Origin: an uncultured Christensenella sp. | Lineage (GTDB): Bacteria; Bacillota; Clostridia; Christensenellales; UBA1242 | Assembly (NCBI GenBank): GCA_949841595.1 | Contig: CATKZB010000010.1 | Coordinates: 1 to 39,881, forward strand | Length of the DNA stretch: 39,881 nucleotides | Direction of reading: 5' to 3' | Shown here: positions 22,572 to 30,364 of the stretch, piece after piece | How the letters are laid out: each line of letters starts with the position of its first letter | Numbering within the stretch: the first letter of the stretch is position 1 | Made by a program: the position numbers and the translations under genes | Notes under the pieces: generated by a model | Databases searched by the model: none | The model's input: only the letters and a program-made list of their open reading frames with translations | What the model was told of the DNA's origin: nothing

Positions 22572-23231
22572 TTATTGCCAGTCTATTGGAGTTTTGTTGT
22601 GGGATATCAAGAAATTGTTTGTTTTTGAAAAGTGTTTACAACCGAAGAAACCACGATATGCTGAAAGTGGGCTTGGGTGGGGAGCTTTAAGAATAAGATG
22701 GTGACTTGCAATTTCAGGGGCGAAAGCTTGGGCATTTGAACCCCATAAAATGAACACCATTGGATCTTCTCGTTTTGAGAGTAGTTTTATCACTTCATTT
22801 GTGAAAATTTCCCAACCTTTTCCACGATGAGAATTTGCTTGTGCTCTTCTGACTGTCAAGCATGTGTTTAAAAGAAGAACTCCTTGCTTTGCCCAGCGTA
22901 TGAGATTGCCAGAGTTTTGGCATTTTATGCCAAGATCATCTTCAATTTCCTTGTAAATATTCACAAGCGAAGGTGGAATTTCAACGCCATTTTGAACAGA
23001 AAATGCCAAACCATGAGCTTGATTGGGTTCGTGATAAGGGTCTTGCCCAATTATCACAACTTTGACATCTTCATATTTCACAGCATTCAGAGCGTTGAAA
23101 ATGTTTGCCATTTCAGGATAAATGGTTTTTGTGGAATATTCTTTTTCAAGGAAATCCTGCAATTCTTTGAAATAAGGTTTTTCAAATTCATTTTTTAAAA
23201 GATTTGCCCAGTTTTTTGTAATTCTTATCAT
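22572..23231 (-). CDS. ung: Uracil-DNA glycosylase (family 1)
   Basis: 219 residues from ATG 23231. It removes uracil from DNA. The water-activating motif GQDPYH (62-67), the uracil-binding region LNTCLTVRRAQANSH (from 121), FILWGSNAQ and the DNA-intercalation loop HPSPLSAYRGF (from 185) are all intact. Upstream in-frame codons to 23312 pass through the rpsT terminator and the promoter and are rejected. The promoter TTGAAT, 17 bp, TGC-TATACT (23238-23266) puts the ATG exactly six bases past the -10 with no ribosome site: a leaderless arrangement. It lies downstream of rpsT but is a separate unit. Confidence 0.95.
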   Translation of the reverse strand: MIRITKNWANLLKNEFEKPYFKELQDFLEKEYSTKTIYPEMANIFNALNAVKYEDVKVVIIGQDPYHEPNQAHGLAFSVQNGVEIPPSLVNIYKEIEDDLGIKCQNSGNLIRWAKQGVLLLNTCLTVRRAQANSHRGKGWEIFTNEVIKLLSKREDPMVFILWGSNAQAFAPEIASHHLILKAPHPSPLSAYRGFFGCKHFSKTNNFLISHNKTPIDWQ

Positions 23232-23237
23232 ATGGTC

Positions 23238-23266
23238 AGTATAGCATATATGCATTGAATATTCAA
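23238..23266 (-). promoter_or_regulatory. Promoter of ung (leaderless geometry)
   Basis: On the minus strand: TTGAAT, 17-bp spacer ending TGC, TATACT, six bases GACCAT, ATG. Confidence 0.75.
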
Positions 23267-23295
23267 ATGATTGGCTCAAAATCTTAAAAAGGCGA

Positions 23296-23321
23296 CAAAA
23301 AAGACATACCAAAGTATGTCT
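23296..23321 (-). terminator. Terminator of rpsT
   Basis: On the minus strand: AGACATAC, TTTG, GTATGTCT, T-run; it lies 19 bases after the rpsT stop. Confidence 0.85.
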
Positions 23322-23339
23322 AAGATGTTTTTTATATTA

Positions 23340-23609
23340 CTATTTGCTTGCTTTTGCGTTGTCTAACAATTTTGCAAAATGTGCTTTTTTTCTGTTTGCA
23401 GAATTTGCATGAATCACATTTTCTCTTGCAGCACTGTCAAGTCTGGCTACGAGCACTTTGTATGATTCTTCAGCTTTTGCAACGTCAACAGCAAGATCAC
23501 TCTTAAACTTTTTGATATATGTTTTGATTTCTGATTTAACAGAGTTGTTTTTAAGTTTTCTTTCTCTTTCAATCAAAACTCTTTTCTTTGCTGATTTAAT
23601 GTTTGCCAT
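23340..23609 (-). CDS. rpsT: 30S ribosomal protein S20
   Basis: 89 residues from ATG 23609 (AAGGAG upstream). A basic, all-helical primary 16S rRNA-binding protein. The N-terminus MANIKSAKKRVLIERERKLK, the centre VKSEIKTYIKKFK, and the C-terminal ENVIHANSANRKKAHFAKLL are the family signature. It is divergent from the gpr-like gene, as in many spore formers. The promoter is TTGATT, 17 bp, TGC-TATAAT (23645-23673). Confidence 0.96.
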   Translation of the reverse strand: MANIKSAKKRVLIERERKLKNNSVKSEIKTYIKKFKSDLAVDVAKAEESYKVLVARLDSAARENVIHANSANRKKAHFAKLLDNAKASK

Positions 23610-23644
23610 GTCTTTCTCCTTCAAAGTTCTTTAATTACCGATGT

Positions 23645-23673
23645 ATTATAGCATACACAAATATAAAAATCAA
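23645..23673 (-). promoter_or_regulatory. Promoter of rpsT
   Basis: On the minus strand: TTGATT (23668-23673), 17-bp spacer ending TGC, TATAAT (23645-23650). Confidence 0.8.
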
Positions 23674-23708
23674 CTTATTTTTTAATTTTTTTTGGTTATA
23701 TTTCTTTT

Positions 23709-24461
23709 ATGACAGATTTGATTGATGAATGTGGACAAGATTTGACTGATTGTGGTTATGAAACTATAAAATTGGCTAAGTTTGATATGACGTGCTCAAA
23801 ACTTTTAGTGGACAACAAGCATAAAGCTAAAAAGTTGGGCTTTGATATGGGACATTATTTCATTTTGAATGCTCCAAAGCTTTCTTATTTGATGGAAGAA
23901 CACAGAGAGTTGCTGATTGCTGAAATAGCTTGCAGAATGGAGTTTTTGCTGAAAGAAAACAAGATAAAAAAGAAGAGTAAAATTCTTTATGTTGGAATTG
24001 GGAATCCGGACATTCTGGCAGATTGCTTTGGAGTTTTTTCAGCTGAAAAGATAGCAATTGATCCTTATAAAAAAAATAACAGTATTTACAAAATAATCCC
24101 CAACACTTTTTCAAACACAGGCATAAATGCATATGAAATCATACGTTTGATTGTTGAAGCTTTTGATATTTCTGCAGTGATTTTGTTTGATTCTCTTGCC
24201 ACAAGCAATTTGGGAAGGCTGGGGTGTTCCATTCAATTTAATGATGCTGGTTTGACACCTGGCAGTGCAATGAACAATTTCGGAATGGCGATCAACAAAT
24301 CTTCTTTAAATGTTCCATGCATGTCAATAGGCGTGCCGATGATGATTTCCAGCAAATCTTTTGGTGCAAAAAGAGAAATTATCTTGGCAGAGAAAGACGT
24401 AAAGGAAAGAATTGAATTTTTGTCTTCTGTTGTTGCAGAAGTATGCAATGGGTTGATGTAG
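23709..24461 (+). CDS. gpr: GPR-type spore endopeptidase (short form)
   Basis: 250 residues. GPR degrades small acid-soluble spore proteins at germination. The match covers YVGIGNPDILADCFG (family GLGN-TPDALG; catalytic-type Asp105), INAYEIIRLIVEAFD, VILFDSLATSNLGRLGCSIQ (family IDALAARS; Asp161), NDAGLTPGSAMNNFGMAINK and CMSIGVPMMI. It is about a third shorter than Bacillus GPR (about 370 residues), with a short N-terminus and a missing insert, but both aspartates remain. The position divergent from rpsT supports the call. TATATT (23697-23702) is exactly six bases before the ATG and no ribosome site exists, again leaderless. No clear forespore sigma-G site was seen. Confidence 0.85.
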   Translation: MTDLIDECGQDLTDCGYETIKLAKFDMTCSKLLVDNKHKAKKLGFDMGHYFILNAPKLSYLMEEHRELLIAEIACRMEFLLKENKIKKKSKILYVGIGNPDILADCFGVFSAEKIAIDPYKKNNSIYKIIPNTFSNTGINAYEIIRLIVEAFDISAVILFDSLATSNLGRLGCSIQFNDAGLTPGSAMNNFGMAINKSSLNVPCMSIGVPMMISSKSFGAKREIILAEKDVKERIEFLSSVVAEVCNGLM

Positions 24462-24496
24462 AATTTTGATTTGGCAAAGCATAGAATGATATTGTT

Positions 24497-25219
24497 ATGA
24501 AAAATGTCCTTTTGATTGATAGTGGCAGTGGTGGAGTAAATGTCTTGAAAGAATGTGTTAAAGTTGTTCCATCTTGCAACTATCTAATGTTTTGCGATAA
24601 TAAAAATATGCCATATGGCAATAAGTCAAAGGAAGAACTCCAAGATATAACACTACATAATCTTGAAAATATATATAAATTTTTTAGATTTGATATTGTT
24701 GTTTTGGCTTGTAACACTTTGACATCTACTTGCATAGAAGAATGCAGAAAAGTTTATCCTGATGTTGAGTTTATTGGAACTGTTCCTGCTGTCAAACCAG
24801 CTTTATTGGAATTTTCTGTTGAAGATGTTTTGGTTATAGGAACTAAGGCAACAATCAAACATAATATTTTGATAAATCGAACAAAGGGGTTAACATTAAA
24901 GGCTCTTCCTAATCTTGCAAGTTTGATAGATGAAAATCTTGATAATGTTTCCGTCTTAAAAGAAACATTGGAGCAAAATTTAAGTGATTATAGACCAAAA
25001 GCTGTGGTTTTGGGTTGCACACATTATGTTGCAGTTAAAGAACTGCTGAAAGAAGTTTTTGGAGAAAATGTCAAAATTTTTGACAGTGCCAATGGTGTGG
25101 CAAGGAGACTTAAGAGTTTTGTGGAAGATGAGACAGAAAATTATCAAATTCAATTTATGACGAGCAAGGAAAATGATTTCTTGACAAAAATATTGTGGTA
25201 TTATAAAAAACAAGACTGA
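24497..25219 (+). CDS. murI: Glutamate racemase
   Basis: 240 residues. It makes D-glutamate for peptidoglycan. The two-cysteine mechanism is visible: DSGSGG (8-13), C72 in VLACNTLTST, C174 in VLGCTHYVAV, plus the substrate loop MPYGNKS (39-45) and GTVPAVKPAL. It is slightly short for the family (about 265). The start ATG 24497 has no ribosome site; TAGAAT (24482-24487) is nine bases upstream, so it does not fit the strict six-base leaderless spacing and the promoter is uncertain. It is 35 bases downstream of gpr and could be co-transcribed. Confidence 0.93.
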   Translation: MKNVLLIDSGSGGVNVLKECVKVVPSCNYLMFCDNKNMPYGNKSKEELQDITLHNLENIYKFFRFDIVVLACNTLTSTCIEECRKVYPDVEFIGTVPAVKPALLEFSVEDVLVIGTKATIKHNILINRTKGLTLKALPNLASLIDENLDNVSVLKETLEQNLSDYRPKAVVLGCTHYVAVKELLKEVFGENVKIFDSANGVARRLKSFVEDETENYQIQFMTSKENDFLTKILWYYKKQD

Positions 25220-25236
25220 AATTAGTCTTGTTTATT
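25208..25236. terminator. Bidirectional terminator between murI and DUF1846 gene
   Basis: AAACAAGACT (25208-25217), GAAATT, AGTCTTGTTT (25224-25233). The left arm includes the last murI codons. Confidence 0.8.
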
Positions 25237-26751
25237 TTAGTTTTCAAAAAGGTTTGAATTTAAAAAGACGGGTTCGCAGGTTATATTTATTCCCAACTTT
25301 TTAAGGGTTTGTTCTTCTGAAGTCGGAAGAATGTAAGTGCAATGTGCATCACAGCCTTTGAGTTTTGTGATTTGTTGCATCGCTTGTTTTGCCTTTTCAT
25401 TATTCCCTGTGCAAATAGACAGAGCGACCATAACATCATCCAAAGTCAAAACGCTGGTGTGTGACTTAAGCACTTTAGTGCGATATTCCACAATAGGGAG
25501 CAATACATCGTCAGTTATGATGTCAAAGTCATCACCAAGATTTGCCAAAGTGCGAAGTGCGTTTAAAACCACAGCACCGGCAGCTGAGACAACAGTTTTT
25601 GTTTTGCCTGTGACAATTTTGCCATTAGGAAGTTCTAATGCGATGCAAGGATATTCGCTTTGCTTTGATGTAACCTTTGCTTTTTCAATAACTGGCAACA
25701 ATTTGTTTGTTGCTTTGACCTCTGACACTAAAAATTTGTTTCTTTCCAAAGTTTCAAAAGTCGTTTGTCCACGTTTATAGTCACATTCTGCGCGATAATA
25801 ACGTCTTAAAATTTCTTTTTTTGCTGCAATTTGACAACCTACATCATCAGTTATCGCTGATGTAATCATATTGACACCCATGTCAGTGGGTGATTTGTAT
25901 ATATCTCTTTTTGTGATCTTGTGTAAGATGTTTTGCAAAACTGGAAAAACTGCAATGTCTCTGTTGTAATTTATTGTCAATTCTCCATAAGCATTGAAAT
26001 GGAATGGATCAATTTGGTTGATGTCGTTTATGTCAGCAGTTGCAGCTTCATAAGCGATGTTGACTGGGTGTTTAAGAGGCATATTCCAAACTGGAAAAGT
26101 TTCAAATTTTGCATAACCTGCTTTTATTCCACGTTTATATTCATGATAAAGTTGAGATAAGCATGTTGCAAGTTTTCCACTTGAAGAACCAGGTGCAGTT
26201 ACAACAACTAAAGGTTTTGTTGTTTCAATGAATGGATTTGCTCCATATCCTTCATCGGAAACAATGACATCCACTTCGTTTGGATATCCTTTGGTGTAAT
26301 TATGAAAATAAACTCGTTCTCCTCTTTGTTCAAGCTTTTTGCCGAACTTTGTGGCACTTGGTTGTCCTTTGTAGAGTGTTATAACAAAGGCTGATATGTA
26401 AAGTCCAAGGGCTCTCATATTGTCCACAAGACGTAAGACCTCATTGTCATAGCTTAAACCTAAATCTGCACGTATTTTGTTCTTTTCGATGTCGTTTGAG
26501 CTTATGCAGATGATTATTTCTGCTTTATCTTTCATTTTTTGCAATAATTTTATCTTAATGTTTGGGTCGAAACCTGGCAAAACTCTTGCTGCATGCAAAT
26601 CGTCAAAAATTTTACCTCCAAATTCCAAATAAAGTTTGTTGTGGAATTTTTTTATTCTTTTATTGATATTTTCGCTTTGAAGTTTTAAATAAAGTTCGTT
26701 ATCAAAGCAAATACTGTTTTTTGTTGTTTCGCTTTTGTTGTTTTTATTCAT
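25237..26751 (-). CDS. DUF1846 (UPF0371) family protein
   Basis: 504 residues, full length for the family. The family is common in Bacillota and Actinomycetota, with a known fold but unsettled biochemical role. Recognisable blocks: IGFDNELY-type N-terminus (here SICFDNELYLKLQSENINKR), LEFGGKIFDDLHAARVLPGF, YKGQPSATKFGKKLEQRG, VVVTAPGSSSGKLATCLSQL, KFETFPVWNMPLKHPVNIAY, and DMGVNMITSAITDD. The PGSSSGK segment looks like a nucleotide-binding loop. AGGAG precedes ATG 26751; TACAAT (26769-26774, minus) is a likely -10. It is monocistronic. Confidence 0.9.
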   Translation of the reverse strand: MNKNNKSETTKNSICFDNELYLKLQSENINKRIKKFHNKLYLEFGGKIFDDLHAARVLPGFDPNIKIKLLQKMKDKAEIIICISSNDIEKNKIRADLGLSYDNEVLRLVDNMRALGLYISAFVITLYKGQPSATKFGKKLEQRGERVYFHNYTKGYPNEVDVIVSDEGYGANPFIETTKPLVVVTAPGSSSGKLATCLSQLYHEYKRGIKAGYAKFETFPVWNMPLKHPVNIAYEAATADINDINQIDPFHFNAYGELTINYNRDIAVFPVLQNILHKITKRDIYKSPTDMGVNMITSAITDDVGCQIAAKKEILRRYYRAECDYKRGQTTFETLERNKFLVSEVKATNKLLPVIEKAKVTSKQSEYPCIALELPNGKIVTGKTKTVVSAAGAVVLNALRTLANLGDDFDIITDDVLLPIVEYRTKVLKSHTSVLTLDDVMVALSICTGNNEKAKQAMQQITKLKGCDAHCTYILPTSEEQTLKKLGINITCEPVFLNSNLFEN

Positions 26752-26816
26752 GTTTTTCTCCTGAATATATTGTAACTCATTTTATTTTAAATTCATAATA
26801 AATTTAAAATTTTTCT

Positions 26817-26845
26817 TTGCTATTTTATTTTTAAATTGATATAAT
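26817..26845 (+). promoter_or_regulatory. Promoter of glucosyltransferase gene (leaderless geometry)
   Basis: TTGCTA (26817-26822), 17-bp spacer ending TGA, TATAAT (26840-26845), six bases AAAATT, ATG 26852. Confidence 0.75.
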
Positions 26846-26851
26846 AAAATT

Positions 26852-28069
26852 ATGAAAAAAGTATTGATTTTAACAGTGACAGCAGGCAATGGTCATAATT
26901 CTGCTGCAAATGCAATGAAAAACAAATTGGAAACTGCTGGTTGTGAAGTGAAGGTGGTTGATATTATTAAAGAATATACTTCTTCCTTAAATGCTTGGAC
27001 AGTGGATAAGGGATATAATATAGCTGTGGGCTATTTGCGACCAATTTATGATTGGTTTTATGATAAATATCTTAAATATGATCCCAAAAAAGCATCAACT
27101 TGTCCTCCACAAACTTCTGTGAAAAGTTTAAATGGAGAACTTTTGAAAGTTATTTATGAATTTCAGCCTGATGTGATTTACGGAACATCTTATTATTGTG
27201 GCATGGCACTTACAAACTTGCGTAAAGTTTACAAAATTCCAGCAGTGACAGTCGCATGTATGTTGGATTATGTGGTCTCCCCATTTTGGGAAGCATCAAT
27301 TGGTGGGATTGATTATTTGACTCTTGCCCACGAAGATTTTAGGCAAGAACTTTTAAATAAAGGTTTTGACAACGCAAATTTGCTTTGCGCAGGCATTCCT
27401 GTAAGTGAAAAGTTTGTTAAAGTTATAGATAAAAACGAAGCCAGAGAAAAACTTGGACTGCAAAAAGACTTGTTTACAGTGTTTATCTTTTATGGAGGTG
27501 GACATTGGCATGGTGGATATAATGTTTTGAAAACATTAATCAAAAATTTTAAGCGAAAACTTCAAATTGTGATTGTGAATGGTCATGATGAAAAAACAAA
27601 AAATAAAATTGACAAAGAGATGTCAAAGTATCCTAAGAATTTTGTTGTGAAAAATATTGGTTTTTCTCGTGAAGTGGATTTGATTATGAGTGCCTCTGAT
27701 TTGATGATTGGTAAGGGTGGTGGATTGTCCACGACGGAAAGTGTAAATAAAACTTTGCCACTTATTGTTACAACAAAGTTGCCGGGGCAAGAATACTATA
27801 ATGTTAAATTTTTAGAGAAAAAAGCAGGTGCAATGACATTTAAAAACGATAAAGAACTTCTGAAACATGTCAATTATTTATATGACAATCCTGAAGTTTT
27901 AACAAAAATGAGCACCAATCTGTTGCAAATGAAAACCAATGGAATAGAGACGATTTTTGAACTTATAATGAAACAACCAACTGCAGATTACGGATTTGTA
28001 GAAAAAGTTGTTGATTATAAAAAGGTCAATAAAATTGTAAATAAAGCAAGAAAGAAAAAGAAAAAATAG
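26852..28069 (+). CDS. Processive diacylglycerol glycosyltransferase (UgtP/MGDG synthase family)
   Basis: 405 residues, GT28-like. It is expected to add sugar from UDP-glucose or UDP-galactose to diacylglycerol for membrane glycolipids and lipoteichoic-acid anchors. The N-terminal MGDG-synthase domain starts KKVLILTVTAGNGHNSAANA (lipid-side fold) and includes YGTSYYCGMAL and ACMLDYVVSPFW. The C-terminal nucleotide-sugar domain has FYGGGHWHGG, GKGGGLSTTESVNKTLPLIV and PGQEYYNVKFLEKKAGA. The tail is basic (KKVNKIVNKARKKKKK), fitting a monotopic membrane enzyme. No ribosome site is present; ATG lies six bases after the -10 (leaderless). A terminator follows. Confidence 0.9.
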   Translation: MKKVLILTVTAGNGHNSAANAMKNKLETAGCEVKVVDIIKEYTSSLNAWTVDKGYNIAVGYLRPIYDWFYDKYLKYDPKKASTCPPQTSVKSLNGELLKVIYEFQPDVIYGTSYYCGMALTNLRKVYKIPAVTVACMLDYVVSPFWEASIGGIDYLTLAHEDFRQELLNKGFDNANLLCAGIPVSEKFVKVIDKNEAREKLGLQKDLFTVFIFYGGGHWHGGYNVLKTLIKNFKRKLQIVIVNGHDEKTKNKIDKEMSKYPKNFVVKNIGFSREVDLIMSASDLMIGKGGGLSTTESVNKTLPLIVTTKLPGQEYYNVKFLEKKAGAMTFKNDKELLKHVNYLYDNPEVLTKMSTNLLQMKTNGIETIFELIMKQPTADYGFVEKVVDYKKVNKIVNKARKKKKK

Positions 28070-28075
28070 AATGCT

Positions 28076-28107
28076 AAAAATACGGGAATTAAACCCGTAT
28101 TTTTTTG
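28076..28107 (+). terminator. Terminator after glucosyltransferase gene
   Basis: AAAAATACGGG (28076-28086), AATTAAA loop, CCCGTATTTTT (28094-28104), T-run. Confidence 0.9.
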
Positions 28108-28130
28108 TTGTTTTAAAACAAAATAGTTTT

Positions 28131-28682
28131 ATGAATTGGCAGATTTCTTTGTATTACATAATTCCAGCTGTAGTGATACTTTTGCTTGTGTTTCCTGTTT
28201 TTGTGGAAGCAAGAGCTTCTTATAATCCACTTTATAACAGGGGAGTTATTGCTTTGTTTATATTGAAGAAAAAGATTTTTTACTTTATTTTTTCTTTTCA
28301 TGGAAAGTATATCGAACTTCAAAATGAAACAGAAACAAAAGCACAAGAGCTTGAATTTTCAAGCCCTCAGTTTGCTGTTATGGAAGAATTTGGCCGACAG
28401 ATTAAAGATAAGTTGAGATTGAAAAAATGCTATATTTTTTATAATATCGGCACAGGGGATGCTTTCACAAGTGCGTGCTTGTGTGGGCTTATAAATCAAA
28501 TAATAACACAATATTTTCTTTATCTTAAAAGCAGAAAACCAACTGCTTCGCTTTGTGTTTATGACACGGTTTCTTATAATTTGACGACTTGTGAGGTGGC
28601 AGCAATTGTTCAAATTTCAGTTTCTTTTTTTGATATTGTATATTCTTATCTTTATTCGGTTATCATAACAAAGAAGAAATAA
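28131..28682 (+). CDS. DUF2953 (YtfI-like) protein
   Basis: 183 residues from ATG 28131. One N-terminal membrane helix (about 5-25, SLYYIIPAVVILLLVFPVFV) is followed by a soluble domain with the family block YNIGTGDAFTSACLCGLINQ, then YFLYLKSRKPTASLCVYDTV and a hydrophobic C-terminal stretch. In Bacillota ytfI is a sporulation-associated neighbour of ytfJ/gerW, and gerW is the next gene here. The frame extends back to 28071 through the previous terminator, so the internal ATG is preferred. It has no ribosome site; CAAAAT lies six bases upstream as a weak -10, so leaderless expression is only suggested. Confidence 0.75.
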   Translation: MNWQISLYYIIPAVVILLLVFPVFVEARASYNPLYNRGVIALFILKKKIFYFIFSFHGKYIELQNETETKAQELEFSSPQFAVMEEFGRQIKDKLRLKKCYIFYNIGTGDAFTSACLCGLINQIITQYFLYLKSRKPTASLCVYDTVSYNLTTCEVAAIVQISVSFFDIVYSYLYSVIITKKK

Positions 28683-28686
28683 ATTA

Positions 28687-28733
28687 CACAATATATGGTG
28701 TAATATGTAACGTACTACACAAATTATGATGTA
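28687..28733 (+). promoter_or_regulatory. Tandem NrdR-box-like palindromes upstream of gerW
   Basis: ACACAATATATGGTGT (28687-28702) matches the published NrdR consensus acaCwAtATaTwGtgt at 15 of 16 positions. ACACAAATTATGATGT (28718-28733) matches at 12. They are separated by 15 bp (31 bp start to start, three helical turns), the spacing reported for paired NrdR boxes. The larger units (about 27 bp) are imperfect direct repeats. The gene that follows is gerW, not a ribonucleotide reductase. Confidence 0.55.
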
Positions 28734-28753
28734 ATATGCATAAAGGAGTTAAT

Positions 28754-29161
28754 ATGAGAGTTTACACAAATTCAACATCGATCAATGATTTGATTGCAAA
28801 TGCAATGGACAAAATGAAAACCTTGGTGGATTCAAGCACAATTGTTGGTGACAGCATAACCACGCCTGATGGAACGGTGATTATTCCAATTTCAAAGGTC
28901 ACTGTTGGTTTTGTTGTTGGTGGTGGAGAATATGCAGACCTTTCTGCCAGAAGAGTTGCAAATCATTTCCCTATGAGTGGTGGAAGCAGTGGTGGGATGA
29001 GTGTCTCTCCTGTTGGTTTTTTGATTATCCGAGAAACAGGAGATGTGGATTTTGTTAATGTTGAAAACAAATCGCTTTATCAAACAGTTTTGAATATGTT
29101 TAATTCACTTTTGGCAAAAATGGAAAAAGATATAAAAGAAGGTGAAAAGAGTGAAGAGTAA
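28754..29161 (+). CDS. gerW: GerW family sporulation protein (YtfJ)
   Basis: 135 residues from ATG 28754 (AAAGGAG; ATG 28736 lies upstream of that site). The family needed for normal spore germination in Bacillus has a conserved central block, present here: IVGDSITTPDGTVIIPISKV, VGFVVGGGEY, and GGSSGGMSVSPVGFLII followed by VDFVNVENKS. The Gly/Ser-rich loop is typical. The C-terminus overlaps the start region of dacF. The genome neighbourhood (DUF2953, dacF, rluB) is the usual clostridial one. Two NrdR-box-like palindromes lie in its promoter region. Confidence 0.92.
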   Translation: MRVYTNSTSINDLIANAMDKMKTLVDSSTIVGDSITTPDGTVIIPISKVTVGFVVGGGEYADLSARRVANHFPMSGGSSGGMSVSPVGFLIIRETGDVDFVNVENKSLYQTVLNMFNSLLAKMEKDIKEGEKSEE

Positions 29162-30302
29162 ATTTTTGAATATCACTAAATTTTCCTTAGTTTTGTTTTT
29201 GAGTTTTGCTTTTCTTTTTTTGGGTGTTTCAAATTGCTTTGTGAATAATGCTCAGGCTTTAAATCTTTACACTTCTGCAAAAGGTTGTGCTGTTATTGAA
29301 ACTTCAACTCACAGAAAACTGTTTGCTGTCAATGAAAATCAAAAACTTCCTATGGCAAGCACAACTAAGATTATGACTGCAATAACTGCAATTGAATATT
29401 GCAAAGATTTGGATGAAAAATTTGAAGTTTCAAAAAAGGCAATTGGAGTGCCTGGAACATCGCTTTATTTGCGCGAAGGAGATGTTTATTCAACCAGAGA
29501 TTTGCTTTATGCACTTATGTTGATTTCAGGAAATGATGCTTCTGTTGCCATAGCTGAGCATGTTGGGGGTTCGACCAGTGAATTTGTCACAAAAATGAAC
29601 GAACTGGCAAAGAAGATTGGCGTGGAAAACACTCATTTTGCAAACACTCATGGGCTTGATGCTGATGGACACTATACCACAGCGTATGACTTGGCTGTGA
29701 TAACATCATATGCTCTTGAAAATGACACTTTCAGAGAAATTGTTTCAACAAAAAACACAAAAATCACCAATGGTAAGGGTGAAAACAGATATCTGAAAAA
29801 CAAAAACAAACTTCTTTCCACTTTGGAAGGATGCATTGGAGTGAAAACTGGTTTTACTGATGATGCAGGAAGATGTCTGGTTTCTGCAATCGAAAAAGAA
29901 GGGATGAGACTTGTTTGCGTGGTGCTTAATTGTGGACCTATGTTTCCTGAAAGTGCTGAGCTTTTGAAAATTTGCAGTGAAAATTATAAGCTTTATGATT
30001 TGACAGAAGATTATGTTTACAACAAAACAATCTCAGTCCTTAATGGTGGACAAGAAAGTGCTCAGATTGGGACTAAAGGTCATTTTGTCTATCCTTTGAC
30101 AGAAAAGGAAAAGCAAGATTTGAAATTTGTTTATTCTTATCCTTCTGAAATTGAAGCTCCTATGAAAAAGAACACTGAAATTGGAAATGTTGAAATATTT
30201 TTGGGTAATGACTTGCTATTTTCTGAGAAAATCTTTACAATAGAAGATATAAAACCAAAGTCAATACTGCAAAGAATGCAAGATTTTTTCGCCAATTGGT
30301 AA
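29151..30302 (+). CDS. dacF: D-alanyl-D-alanine carboxypeptidase (DacF-like, PBP5 family)
   Basis: About 383 residues from GTG 29151 (AAGAAGG eight bases upstream); GTG 29142 is an alternative. Signal peptide with a hydrophobic core (about 11-27), cleaved near NAQA-LNLYTS. The serine-peptidase S11 motifs are STTK (70-73, Ser nucleophile), SGNDAS and KTGFTDDAGR. It trims the terminal D-Ala of peptidoglycan pentapeptides; DacF-type enzymes act on spore cortex or the vegetative wall. A C-terminal beta domain and an amphipathic helix (ILQRMQDFFANW) that would anchor it to the membrane complete the PBP5 layout. It overlaps gerW by 11 bases. Confidence 0.93.
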   Translation: MKSKFLNITKFSLVLFLSFAFLFLGVSNCFVNNAQALNLYTSAKGCAVIETSTHRKLFAVNENQKLPMASTTKIMTAITAIEYCKDLDEKFEVSKKAIGVPGTSLYLREGDVYSTRDLLYALMLISGNDASVAIAEHVGGSTSEFVTKMNELAKKIGVENTHFANTHGLDADGHYTTAYDLAVITSYALENDTFREIVSTKNTKITNGKGENRYLKNKNKLLSTLEGCIGVKTGFTDDAGRCLVSAIEKEGMRLVCVVLNCGPMFPESAELLKICSENYKLYDLTEDYVYNKTISVLNGGQESAQIGTKGHFVYPLTEKEKQDLKFVYSYPSEIEAPMKKNTEIGNVEIFLGNDLLFSEKIFTIEDIKPKSILQRMQDFFANW

Positions 30303-30364
30303 TTTCAGAAAATTAATGCTATGAAAATTCTCTTTTGTGGTTTGACACTTAAGAGGATTTTTTT

